Below, one piece after another: positions 46,021-57,375 of a DNA stretch of 64,000 nt. Under the pieces are notes generated by a model, which had not been told where the DNA came from, did not search any database, and worked only from the letters and a program-made list of their open reading frames with translations. Origin of the DNA: Arthonia radiata (Eukaryota; Ascomycota; Arthoniomycetes; Arthoniales; Arthoniaceae). The stretch lies in the NCBI GenBank assembly GCA_002989075.1, contig PSQN01000001.1, positions 967,760 to 1,031,759 of the forward strand, given 5' to 3'. Positions within the stretch are counted from its first letter, which is position 1; every line of letters starts with the position of its first letter. Position numbers and translations under genes: made by a program.

Positions 46021-48039
46021 GCGGAGCGCTTAATTTTCTGCTTCTAATAGAGAGTATATTAGACCGAATGTTGGCGTTTTACCTTCTTGTAAAGGTATTA
46101 TATAATCTCACGGTTTGTGTTCTGGGAGAGCTGAGTCCGGCTCAGCTTCTTTAAACAGGTATCGGAATTAATTGTATTCCTCGAGTATCTTAGTAATTAA
46201 CTGAGTACTTGTTGTCGTATAGAATCGTTGGCGTGCAGTTGTCTCTTGTTTATACTTGCGTGTAGTTGGCCACAGACAAGATACTACGTTAGACTCCTCT
46301 TGTAGGATGTCTAAATGTCGGAGTATAGTGGTGCTAACCCGCGTAAGTTTCTTATCGCGCTCCTTATCCTTACTACTAAAATTAGCTTGTAGGGTATCTA
46401 TTCCGTAGAACGACTCTTGCCTAGAGTGCTTACACCTAGTAAAGAGGAGTTTCTTAGTTCTCTAATCTACTTTTAGGTTATATTGTTGCAACTAAGGTAT
46501 ACCTAGCATAGCGTAGTGCTAGTTAATATTTACGATATTATAAGTAATTTCTTCCTAATAGTCCCTAATTATTATACCTATTGGCAAAGTCTTGTAGTCG
46601 ACTCTTTCCTCTGCCCCTTGAAATTTAGACAGTGCGTAGGGTAATTTCTTCTTTCGTATTTGTATCTGGCACTCCTTAACGCAGCGTATTGAGATAAAGT
46701 TGCCTATTGCGCCTAAATCGATTATAACTTTAATGTTTCTGTAGTTTACTGTTACTCGAGTGTGTAGGTGTGTTTTATAGGCAGCCGAGCTTGCACAGAG
46801 CTAGACTTTTAGAGGGTCTAACCGTTAAACGGGCCGGTACTACTGCCCTTGAAGCAGTCGGCCTAGTCTTTTTCCTGTTAATCGTGTACGTTCTGGAGTA
46901 TTTTAGGTACCGGAACCTATTGTCGATTGATTTGCCGTAAGAATTCCTGTGTAGAGTGTTTTAATACTACTTTTATTATAACGTCTGGTTTATTGTTTAC
47001 GATCTCTGCTTTAATTATGCAACTATCGCTAGTTAAAACTCGTCGTGTCTGTAGGTTGTATATTGTTAGTTAAAGATATTAGTACTGACTACGCAATTCT
47101 AGACCTCTAATAAGGTGGTCTACTAGTTGTCGTAGGCGTAAGTAAATGTATCCCGGAATGTTGTTAATGTCTCTATTAGCGCTCAACTTTCTATCGTAGA
47201 AGGCCAACTAACAAAGTCTCTATATTATTCCTTCCTAACGGATTGGGGTTTGTTCTTCCTGGTTAGTGTTGTCCTTGAGCGAGGATTTTGTACCATTAGA
47301 ATCTATGTTTTCGTCTTTAAGTCGTTGTCTTGCCTATAACGCATCGTAGCTGCTATCTTGCTTAGCTTCTACGGTCTGTTCTTCCTTAGATTTCCCTTAG
47401 GTTTCTAGGTAAGGTAACCTAGGTCGTCCTCGAGTAAGGCCTAGTTCTTGTGTCGAACCTTGTTTGAGAAATGTCGGTTTCTTTGGTCACCATCTTGACC
47501 CTAGTTTGTCGGATTCGTGAATCGTATAATCGTTATTGTAGCACGCGGTCTAAGATAGTGTATCGTATAGTGCAACGGTACTCTGTACCTAATGCCTCGG
47601 AATAGTGCGGTTAATGTTGTTTTAGTCCTGTGGGTCTTGTTGTTTCTGTTTTATTTGTCGTTCCTTTGTTTCTTTCTATAACTTACTGTCTGTATCCCAG
47701 TTTTTGTGTAAATTAAACAAGTTTAGTTTGTTGTGCTTCTTATCGGAAGTAACTAAATGAGTGTCTTCCTAGTTACAGAAGGCACCCTAGTAGGTGTTCT
47801 TCTGCTCCTTAGTTAGTCCGATAACGTACTTATACTAGTTCTGGTTGATCTTAGGTGAGAGTCTAAACGCTTAAAGTAGACGGTCTTCGGTTAAGTTTAT
47901 ATGCTAGCGGTCGAAGAAGGCTACCAGTAATTCTATTGCCTTATCGCGACCGTAGTGTTTCTGTGTCTAGATAGTTATATTGAACTATTGTCGTGGGAGA
48001 CGGGGTTTCTGAGATCGATTGTTATGCCTGTTTCTGCCG

Positions 48040-48890
48040 GTACTGTTGAACTGTTGTTTCTTGGAACAGTATTCTTTAACTTGATGCCCTGGTTTTCCGC
48101 AATATAAGTATAGCTTGTTCTTTATTCTGTATTCTCTTTTCTGGTTGTTTAGTTTTCCTCGAGGCTTTGTAAAATCTAACTCTATTGAATCGCCTCGGTC
48201 TTGTCGTAAGTTTGCTCGATTCTTTGTTTTATAGAACCTGTTGGTGAGATTGCCCTTCTTTTCTATTTGTCTTTCAAAGTTGCTGTCGTCGATCTCCTTT
48301 GCTCGTTATATAAAGTTATTGAGATTATTAAACTTTTCTCTACGGATATAGATTATTTTCTTAATATAATTCTTAAGTCCTTCGTAAAAGGTCTCGATTA
48401 GGGGTTTCTCGTTCTATCCTGTTTAATTAGCATACTGTATAAATTCGGCGGCGTACCTGCTTACTGGTCCTATCTGCTTAAGGTTCCTAAGCTTCCTGAT
48501 AGCGACGCGTTCAGCGTCGGTCTGTCTAAAGATTTTGTGAAGCTTCTTCTAAAAGAAGGTAAAGCTAGCGAAGAACTCGTCGGTATCCTCGCGCCTGCTC
48601 TTTATCGAGGTAAACAAGAAATCGTCGAGGTAGTACTCGACCTACTTATAGGCATCTCTATTTATATAAGAGGTAGCGAATAGAACTATAGTAGTATCGT
48701 TCGGGAACTAGTCTTTGTAAGTTTTAAAGTATATAGCTAGGCGTGTTAAGAATGAAGTAACTTTAAAACGTTTACCTAAGAAACTTTTTTCTATCTTAGT
48801 GTTAACGTCTAATATCTTACTCGTGCTGGCTATTCTGTTGGCTAATCTGTCCGCAGCGTCGCGGCTGTTGGGTGCCGAAGTAGTAGACAT
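48040..48890 (-). pseudogene. gag relic of the gypsy element
   Basis: ATG at 48890, open for 60 codons (MSTTSAPNSRDAADRLANRI), then broken; ends in a zinc-knuckle-like stretch. The start lies 42 bp inside the 5' LTR's inner edge. Confidence 0.75.
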
Positions 48891-48932
48891 AATTAATCTG
48901 CTTTCTCTGCTTTCGTAGCGAGTCTGTTAAAG

Positions 48933-49404
48933 TGTAACGCCGGTCGCTGGGAGGACCGAACTAAGGCTTACTTACCTTGTGTGCTTGTCGACCTTAGTAG
49001 TAGGTATCTTGTGTACTAGAGACTAAAAGACAAGAGAGGCGAGATAGATTATAGAGGGTGAGAGGGGCTTAACTAAAGTAGATAGAAGGTAAAGTACGTT
49101 ACCTAAATATAGTTAAGAAACTTGTATTCAGATGTTAAGTTAATAGACTAAAGTCTATCCTAAGGTCGGCTATTAGTCTAGCTATATAATCTAAGGTATA
49201 TAGGGAAGTTCCTCTGTGTCCGTTAATCTTAACAATGCCTATATCGGGTTTGTAGGGAACGTAGACTCTTATAGCCGTCTTGTCCGATAATGCCTACGGC
49301 GGGTTTATAGGCTTAGTCGGGAATAATGCTGGTAGGGCTGAGATAACTGGCGGTGGTTGATGCTTGGGTGCACGCTAGGCCGTCTGGGGCTGGTGCCCGT
49401 AACA
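48933..49404 (-). repeat. right LTR (5' LTR of the element), 472 bp
   Basis: Begins TGTAACG and ends CGTAACA, with intact inverted termini. It carries many TpG to TpA changes relative to the left LTR (for example CTTAGTAGTAGGTATCTTG against CTTGGTGGTGGGTGTCTCG). Confidence 0.92.
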
Positions 49405-49409
49405 GTATA
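49405..49409. repeat. 5-bp target-site duplication of the LTR element, right copy (GTATA)
   Basis: Identical to 42057-42061. Confidence 0.85.
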
Positions 49410-51100
49410 CTTAAGCTATAAGATATATATAAAGAACTACTAGAGTTTTAAGACTCGAGCTAATTAAGTACCGCGTTAACTTATTATATAGAGTAGACTT
49501 ATTATTTATAGCTACAATAACTTAAAGCAATTAACTAGATTAACGTACTAAATATTAAGGCTTTAAAAGAGTATATACTCTAAAACGACTACGCTTTTAT
49601 ACCAGCTAAAGGACCTTCTAACCTACCTACCGACCCAGCAGATAATCTATAAGAAGATACTACTAAGTATAATAACCGTTGTAAGCTTCTTCAACGTACT
49701 AGTATAAACGACCTACCGCCTTACCGCTTAGAACTTTAAGACGCTGTACGCAGGGTTTTCTAAGACTATTAACGACCTTTTAAGTAATATTAAAGACGTT
49801 GTAATCTACCGTTAACTAGTTAACGTTCTGCCTCCTTTTAAGTTTAATTCCCTTCTACTTCTTTTAATAAATATTAACGAGAGCATAAATAAAAGGAACA
49901 TTAAGATTCAACACAAGATTAATAAGATGCTTAGCTTTTTTAACGAGCATTTTAATACCGAGCCCGTTTATATTGTCTTTAGGAACTAAAAGACCCTTCA
50001 GCGAGTCTATTTAATTGTTGTAATATATACCGAGAACGTCTATAAGCAGAACTAGTTTCGGTATCTATTTCTAATACTTAGCCTCTTTTATTTATAAATA
50101 AACTTTGCTCGCAATCTAATAAAGATATATTACGGCCTAGATGTAACCTCTAACTCTTTTAGACGCCTACGGTGGGTCCGAAAGAAGCTTAAACACAAAG
50201 ATGTCTTTAGCAAGAAGAGTAACTACCGGGCGCTTAAGGACTTCTTAACGGACACCTAGAATAAGCAATTTCTTGCGTGCTAACTAGTTAATTAAGGGCT
50301 TAATTAATTAATAACAATATAGCAAATCTTAAGCTTAATTCGAAGCCTTAGAGTTAAGCAATTTAAACATTTAATTAAATTAACGGTAAAGTATATCGAC
50401 AACCGAGTCCGTAGCAAAGGTACTAACTAAGAGCTTTAGTACTTTATAGGCTTCTTTCGGGACGCTGGGACGTTTCTTAATCTACGGTAGGCTATTAAGC
50501 ATAGTAACCTTAAGATAATTGTTAAATATATGCGCTGCTGCTGCATCCTTTTCTATAGCGCCGGCGCATACAACTATACAATTAAATTGCTTTACTTTCT
50601 TCGTATCTTTACTACTAGGTATGTTAATTCGCCTATACAAGACTTCCTACTTTTAGTAATGCTTGTTAATACCGAAGAGCGTATTAATAGCTTCTTTCCG
50701 GTTAATCTTACAAATAAGCACTTTAACGGCCTTATTAAGTAGATCTAGCTCAACAGATGTAACAGCCGTTAGACTTTTAAAGACGTTACAGAGTATAGAA
50801 CTATTAAGAAGCTATTTCTTAATCCGCTCAACGAGCGGCTTATAAAGTAGCTGTTACTATACCGGTCTAATATACATTCTTCTACGCGTAGAGACTAGAA
50901 TATCTTTCTTATAGCTATTAGATCCTTACTGGCAGTACAGAATAGTTTAGAGACTAATTTAATAGTCTTAAACAAGCCTCTAGACTACATTTAACTAGGT
51001 CTCTAGCGCCTTAGCAATAAGATTGCGCAGTTTAATAGACTCTCAATACGTCTTAAGCTAGCTTATATTAAGAACAAAGCTATACTTAAGAACCTCGCTT
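49405..51100 (+). pseudogene. putative transposase relic of the outer transposon, DUF6589-like
   Basis: Plus-strand reading with many TAG/TAA stops. The best-preserved part, 50530-50845, reads AGAYNYTIKLLYFLRIF, then DFLLLVMLVNTEERINSFFP and LTNKHFNGLIK. This recalls the fungal DUF6589 pattern (a tyrosine-rich helix, LVN-x-(R/E)GR-x-(D/N)-(T/S)F, then a conserved Leu helix), which is often found in transposon-derived proteins. The similarity is by eye. The N-terminal part would lie left of the nested element at 41.25-42.06 kb. Confidence 0.45.
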
Positions 51101-51739
51101 AACAGGTAGACAAAGATGCTACGGAGGACTGTAAGTTCTTTCAGTGTACCGAGCAAAGCTTTTAGAACGTTGAGTCTACTTTAGATCCGCTGCAATACAG
51201 CTTACAGCATAAGTTTTAATAGAATTTAAACAGTACTTTTAAACAAGATATTAAAGATAAAGATAAGTAGGTATATAGCAACATATACATTAATTATATT
51301 GTTAGGGTAAAAGTAGCTCTATACAGACGTTAAGTACTTATTAACTGTCTATTAACTATATATTAAGTAGTACGGTTATTAAAATTGTTATTGTTCTGCC
51401 TAACCTAAGAACAAAGATAATTACTATTGTTAAGCTACTACTTAAAGAAGTCGATTCTACGCCGAGTCTGCTGAATCTATACCTAAGCATCGTTGTTAGA
51501 CTACGTTAACTTATCTTCTTCGCTAGAGTTAATGTTGCTAACAATAGTTAGGTTAACTAGAATACGGATGTTAACCGGACTCGGCTACAGTCTGTACTAA
51601 GACTGTAGGTAGACACCTTACTAACGCTAAATAGACAAAATTAGAGGAAGAATAACTATAACAGGGCTAGTAAATAGTTAAGCGAAAGCTGTTTTAATAT
51701 ATATTAGTATTAAGTTAAAGCAAGGTTAAATTGTTAATA

Positions 51740-54672
51740 TACCTTAAGAACTAGGAGCAATAGGAGCAATAGAAGCAACCGGGGTAGTAGAGACAGCAGA
51801 ACCAGGACTACTAGGAGCAGGGCCAGTACCAGTATTAAGACTATACTAAGTAGGATAGCTAGAGGCAGCATAAGAACCGTAGTAGCGCCGGTAGATAAGA
51901 GCGATTCTTCCCGTTACAAACTTGCTTAAGTTCTGTTAGCAGCGAATATATATACAGATAATAGATTTGTTAGCAGCTTAAATTATAAAAGACTTAAATA
52001 TATAGTTGTTTAAGTTAAAACGGACAGAAGAAGCTATACCAACGTTAATTTAGAGTCGAATATCGTTGTTAACGGTAGAAAGGGTAAAGACGCGCTGTTA
52101 AATAGCCTAAGTAATGCGACTAGGGATGCTAAGATACGGGCCGTTGTTATCTTAGATATAGACGTAGATTCTATAAACACAAGCTATAGTTTATAAGACG
52201 TCTACGTTAACTGTATAGTGTTAGCTTAATGTTAAGTTTTTAAGTTTTAACGTATAGCAAACTTATAAAAAGCGTCCTAAGCAGCATAATCGGCGAATAG
52301 CTATACTTGTACGGCTATATTAACGTTAATATTAATGTTAAAGAAGGTTTACAGAGATTAAAAGAGGAGTTTAAAGGTTAAAGAAAGATTAAGATAGTAA
52401 AGAAGGATGTTAAAAGAAAGACGAGCAAGGATAGAAAACGTTTAAGTATAAGTAGCTATACGGCTAAGCAGATACGCTATATACTGCCTTATTAGCATCT
52501 GCTTAATTAAGCTATAGTACCTATAAGACAGCTGTATAGAGTTGAAGCTTTAACAATAATTATAATTAGTATCAATTAGCAGCGTCTTTATTGTTTTAAC
52601 AAGCGTTCGCTACTTAATTCCTTAAATGTAGAGCGTACTAGTATTCTCTACTTAGTCTAAACCTCGTTGTTTGCTTATATATTTAGTAATAAAGATTGTA
52701 GCTCGCGTAAGATAGGCTGTACTAGGGTTAATAGGAATTAAGATGTCTAAGTAGGTTAAATAGCAGACGTTAATAGTAGTTAATATAATTTCTAAGCAAA
52801 AATATATTTTGTAATAGTAGAGACTTTGGTACCGTACTCAACTACCTACGCCTAGCCGTTAAACCAACCTTTAGCAACAGTATAGATTAATAATGCTAGG
52901 CTATTTATCTGCTTTTTAGGAAGTATTAGCTCGTTATATAGACCTTTAACGAGGTTAAATACAGACCCCTGCAGCCGGGCGAGAACCGTCTGCCGCCAAA
53001 CCTTAAGCTGTTCAATAAATTAAGCTCGTATATTGACGGATACATTACAGTGCTATATATTGTATACTTTTAGAAGCTTAAGCAGCCGAGAATTGCAATA
53101 AGAATACGTTAAATTACACTACTCTTAATAAAGCCTTTCGTTAAAGTAGCTTAGTATACCTATACGTACGTAGGGGCCATTCTAGACCCAGTATTCCTAA
53201 GAATTAGTCTCAAAAAGCCGCTGTCGAAATATAAAATCGTTCTTTGTTAACTTTAAGGGCTATTGTTAATTAGTTAAATTAATCTACTCGTTATCTTAGC
53301 TCGATTGCTCGCTATTAGTATCACTTAAAGTATCTTAAAAGACCTTAATAGCTAGACTTAACTAGCCGCGTTGCTGCTTGCAGGGTTTTATTAACTTCCG
53401 CTGCTGCTATTTATTAAGGTCTTTAAGCCGCGGTCTAACTAACTTAGCCTTAGTAACCGTATAGAAGTAGCCTATACGCTCGTTATAGTCTATTTAACCG
53501 AGCTTCTGCTGAATATTAACTAGACTATCTCGTCTAACTTAGAAAATATAGTTAATATCGCGAGGATTAACGTTAAAGCTAAATATAACCGTTATACAGA
53601 TTATTAAGCATTAATTGCTATTAAATATAGTTAAAATAGTCTTCCGCGTATTGTTCTATAGTTAGCTATAATATAGCCGGACAATACTACTTATCAACTA
53701 AACTAGCAATTTAAGCTATATTAACTACGCTTAGATTCGAGTAATAAGAACAATAACTTCTAATACCTTCTGTATATAAATAATTATCTTTAGTAGCCGC
53801 TTGTTAGCTCGTTGTTAAGCTATATTATATAATAGTTAAATAACGCGCCGCTAGATAGTTAAAAGGCTTATATTAGACTTTCTCTTAAAGAATAGGTTAA
53901 CATTACTTAAATTAATTAACGTTCGAATAGTATATATACTGTTTTTAAATATAAGCTTAGACTTTAACTTATAAAACATTAAAATTAAGAGTATAGCTAT
54001 AGTTATAAAGAGAACAATGTAGTTTAACAACGAACATCGAAGCGTACTAAGTTTAAGAAACTTAGAACGAAAGGACTCTCTCTATTCGCTATAAATATAT
54101 AGTTTGTTAATAGTAAGAAGGCAGACAGCTTTACAGAAAGAAGGCTGCTTAATTATATCTTAAAAGAAGATATTACTTAATATAATTTTAGAACTAAGCT
54201 ATATATATATATACTTCTTATTTATAATCTATTAACAGCTCTTCTCGCTATTAGTTAAACTATTTAATACAAACGGCCGTGCCTCTTAAAGCTGCTGTAT
54301 CGCCTTACACTAATTATCCTCAATCGCCTTTAAGGGGCTGATAATTAGTATAATGCTTAAGTTTAGTACATAAAGTAGGCTAAATGCTTAAAAGATAAGT
54401 GTCTTCCTAAACCTATATTTTGCGACTAATATAACGTTTTGCTAGGCTTTTAATATCTCTAAAGCTTTAAGCTACTTAACTCTTACCTATTGAATACCAA
54501 ACAGCTGTTTAATTGACTGTACGAAGGCAGAAGACGGGCGGGTTAGTTGAATAGTATTAGTAGCAGACGCTGCATTAGCGTCCTCAGCGTGTATGCGCGT
54601 TGCTGCACGCAACTGAGGCAGTTCTTAAGCCTTTTTGGTCGGAATTTTTGTACGCTTAGAAACGCGAGGCAT
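51740..54672 (-). pseudogene. RecQ-like superfamily-2 helicase relic of the outer transposon
   Basis: Minus strand, ATG at 54672 (MPRVSKRTKIPTKKA). With stops read through as RIP lesions it gives QNVILVAKYRFRKTLI (ATP-binding motif I, degraded), NLSIILIISPLKAIEDN (motif Ia), FCKAVCLLTIN (motif II, DEAH lost), ESFRSKFLKLSTLR (a RecQ-type step) and, further on, RNVNLFFKRK-like and IIIYIQKVLEVIVLITRI segments of the second helicase lobe. A C-terminal part follows (EYWV...GPYVRIGILSYF; WRQTVLARLQGSVFNLVKG) and a low-complexity end (GTGPAPSSPGSAVSTTP) near 51.8 kb. Total about 970 codons. Not functional. Confidence 0.75.
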
Positions 54673-54748
54673 TGTTAACTTAGTTGACACGCTTTTTTGA
54701 TCGAATTTTAACGATTAGAATAATGTTTGGTTGATGAGACTAAAAAGC

Positions 54749-54846
54749 TGCTATCGGGCCTCAGACCCTTCAGGCGTCTACTTCCTAAAGGGGAATAGCG
54801 TGGTAAACACGCACGGGCGCCCAAGGGTCTGAGCGGGCTGAGACTA
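54749..54846. repeat. right terminal inverted repeat with internal hairpin
   Basis: Inverted copy of 41114-41207. Contains the stem CTCAGACCCTT (54760-54770) with AAGGGTCTGAG (54823-54833). Both arms differ from the left stem in a matched way. Confidence 0.8.
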
Positions 54847-54855
54847 GTTGGAATG
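54847..54855. repeat. 9-bp target-site duplication, right copy (GTTGGAATG)
   Basis: Identical to 41105-41113. Confidence 0.9.
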
Positions 54856-54872
54856 CTACGAGCGAGGCTTAC

Positions 54873-55283
54873 TTGATACGTCGCGACGAATCCATCGAGC
54901 TCTTGTGACGGAGCTGTGAGAATCGAGCCGACTGCGCGAGCATAGCTACTGGGAAGCAAAAGAATCTCTTCGTCCTGGAGGCACTCGGATGCGTGCGAAT
55001 GGAAAGGGAGCTGAGCGTTGAAGTGAATACTTGAAGACAGCTTACACTTCCCGCAATGATGCTGGGCCACGCAAGTCTGTAAACTGCGAATGATACGTGG
55101 CAGTAAAAGAATCATCTCATCTCCATTGAATACGGGACAAGCTGACCATGTACGAACCATGGTATGGGCATTGGCGTCCACGGAGTTGCGACAGCAATTC
55201 AGACCAGAATAGCAGTACCGCAGACTGGAGAAGTACTTAGAGTGAGGACCAACAAGACCGTGGCAGTATTCGAAGAAGGACAT
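54873..55283 (-). pseudogene. first exon of a host gene cut by the transposon, unknown product
   Basis: ATG at 55283, open for 137 codons to a GTAAGC donor at 54872. The protein starts MSFFEYCHGLVGPHSKYFSS and has many cysteines (YCYSGLNCCRNS, CVAQHHCGKCKLSSS). The transposon's 9-bp duplication begins 17 bp beyond the donor, so the insertion lies in what was probably the first intron. Whether the remaining parts (left flank, 40.5-41.1 kb) can still be spliced across 13.7 kb is doubtful. No family recognised. Confidence 0.5.
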
Positions 55284-56338
55284 TATCAGTAAGTAGCTTT
55301 GTGCCCACTCGAACCGAATGGATCTGGGCAGTGTACTTGGACAGTGTGCCTTGCCCCCATCTTTAGCACCGCAAACTCATAACAGAAACCCTTGCGCGGG
55401 CCCTCACGGCTTCTCTCGCGGTCCCCCCTGGGTTAGCGCTCGACCTACGTTTCAGAAGTCTCACGGGAGGGGCTGTTTTGGTGTACTACGGCGGAGATGT
55501 CGTATTTGTTTCAGTCAAGCGCTCGGCGCGAGTACACATTGGGGAGACTCCAGAATCTGCCACGTTCTCCGTCCTCTGTCTTAAGCAATGCACTGCCCGT
55601 ATCCGTTCCGTGCAAGTGGACACAAAGATAGTACGGAGTAGATCGGTTTCAACTGAATCAATCGATCGACCAAGTCACCACGAAGAAGACACCTTTCCAA
55701 ATCGACCCAAGGATCCCCACGGACGGCGTCTTTCACACGACAACTCCAATGCCATCGTCGAGCTCAAACGAAGAGATTTATCAAAAAGCCATGCGTTGTC
55801 ACGTTGTCTATCGTGCAGGTGTGGTTCACTTCCTATGTATAAGTGACGGTAGAATCGGATGAATCAGATTAGGTAGATACGTCAGATCTCCTCCCGCCAA
55901 CTAAGTCAGCAGTACACATGAAACAGAAGTGCGAAAGCGGGTCCGCCTTTCATGTGGCTACTTTTTGCCTCTAACTTGACACATTACAGGCGATCTATCT
56001 GTTGCTGATGACACCCAACTGTTCTCTCTTGGTGGATTGCGACGGAAGCGAAGCTGACTCCGTGGACTCATCTGTATCCCAAGTGCATCACTAGAAGCCG
56101 ACTGGTTCAGCCCATCATGCCAGTTAAGACCATCTGTGACGCGTCGCCCCAATGCCAGGAGCCATTGAGCTGACAGTCTATCAATGTATCCACGTCATTA
56201 TTGTCCTGTTGCTGATGCTGTAAGGTGGCTTGTAATTGAAAGCACTCTTAAGAGCATGGTAATTCCGATAATGTATGCTCTGCAGAGATCACAATACCCA
56301 GATCCAGATACGCCGCACATCCCTGCCTTCGACCGAAC
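55284..56338. other. intergenic, no gene recognised
   Basis: About 1 kb between divergently arranged frames; two overlapping plus frames (55318-55584, 55478-55846) lack any recognisable domain. Confidence 0.45.
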
Positions 56339-56963
56339 ATGAGCGAAGATTGGAAGAACTTGCCAAGCCCAACCTGGGATGATGTTGAACGGGCGGGCAA
56401 GGACAACGGATGGTCACGAGACAACCCAGAGGAGCTCGTTCCACGATGTAATCATGAAGATTGCAAGGGCAAAAATGAACCATTTAAAGATAGGTGAGTC
56501 GAGAGTGTTGGCGCGATTCAATGGAAAGAACCCGTCACCCTGTCTCTGGACGTCCTACCCTCTTTTCGAAGCACAAACACGAGCTGCAGCGCTGTTCGTT
56601 GCTGCGTTTACGAGGGCTTTCGCTGACTCGACGTGCTCTCTACAGGCACTCTCTCCGGTAGGTTGCTCCGCTCGAAAACTTGTTGTCGGGGACTAACCAT
56701 AGCACCACAACAGACGTCACATAGAGGGCGTGCACAACAAGATCTTGAACCACCCTTGCTTAAAGGACGGATGCAATAAACGGTTCAGAAGCGACGCTGA
56801 GCTAAAGCGTCATGAGAAGACGCACGACAAGGACACAGCGCCCGAACATGGTTGCGGCACTTGCAAACATAGTACCAAGCGGAAAGACAATCTTTGGCAG
56901 CACATGAGGGACTTTGGACATGTGGATAAAAATGGTAATCCCCCACCAGCCAAGTCAAAGTAG
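56339..56963 (+). CDS. small zinc-finger-like protein (134 aa)
   Basis: Two exons, 56339-56493 and 56714-56963 (405 nt, 134 residues; GTGAGT donor, CAG acceptor, 220-bp intron). Exon 1 starts MSEDWKNLPSPTWDD and carries CNHEDCKGKNEPFKDR, which joins to RHIEGVHNK to form a C2H2-like unit. Then CLKDGCNKRFRSDAELKRHE with KTH forms a classical C2H2 finger, and CGTCKHSTKRKDNLWQHMRD with FGH a third unit. This suggests a small nucleic-acid-binding protein. The C-terminus is a short basic tail (GNPPPAKSK). The intron is longer than usual here, so a missed exon is possible. Confidence 0.7.
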
Positions 56964-57375
56964 TATGTTTATAGATGCTACGTACGTAAGTATCCAGCTC
57001 AGGCAGTTGAGCATCGAACACCTGTCAGTTCAGTAATGGTCATTGTAGACACCAACACCGGGACTTCTGAGGACGTTCTTGGCAAATGAATCGTCCTGCT
57101 GGTTTATCATTCTTCTGCAACCGAACTGCTTCCGTAGGATGAGTCAGCGCAATACTGAATCACCAAGAAAGAACTAAGCACCTTAAAGCTCTTGAAGAAG
57201 TACTGAGAGTGCTATAATAGACTAGTACACTACCAGGACTTCTACCAGATGGCATTGTACTGCAATGAATAAGAGAGCTAGTACTCCTCACCCTGCATGA
57301 ATTTTCGGACAACAACACACTGGCCTATCGACCAGCGGAGGACGTACCATCGCATGACCTACACAGATACAAGTG
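56964..57375. other. intergenic, no gene recognised
   Basis: About 400 bp, nothing recognised. Confidence 0.5.

Larger units (their letters stand above)
42062..49404 (-). mobile_element. Ty3/gypsy LTR retrotransposon, full length, RIP-inactivated
   Basis: 7343 bp with 472-bp LTRs at both ends and a GTATA duplication. Coding strand is minus: gag starts at 48890 (MSTTSAPNSRDAADRL), a zinc-knuckle-like stretch near 48060-48115 (LYLYCGKPGHQVKEYC), protease-like GAIGNFISI near 46690, reverse transcriptase with AYLDNILVYSRTLKEY near 45620, RNase H and an integrase His/Cys zinc motif near 44430 (CDICARTKHPRHSPYGEL). Order protease, RT, RNase H, integrase is that of Ty3/gypsy. Frames are broken by stops (mainly TAG/TAA) throughout. 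A plus-strand frame at 42641 lies between pol and the 3' LTR. Inserted in the outer transposon, so younger than it. Confidence 0.92.
41114..54846. mobile_element. decayed TIR DNA transposon with helicase, possibly AcademH-like
   Basis: DNA transposon of about 6.4 kb net, enlarged to 13.7 kb by the nested LTR element. Its ends are inverted repeats (TAGCCTCAGTCC... and ...GGGCTGAGACTA), flanked by a perfect 9-bp duplication. Contents: a plus-strand relic with a DUF6589-like stretch (50.5-50.9 kb) and a minus-strand RecQ-like helicase relic (51.7-54.67 kb). AT-rich, with dense stops of the RIP type (TAA, TAG from CpA to TpA changes). As far as I recall, the AcademH lineage of Academ transposons carries a superfamily-2 helicase and makes 9-10 bp duplications, which fits; the transposase catalytic residues were not located, so the assignment is a hypothesis. 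Confidence 0.7.

Noticed and set aside
48910-48932. Primer-binding site next to the 5' LTR
   Set aside because: The expected position was read but no tRNA 3' end could be matched with confidence.
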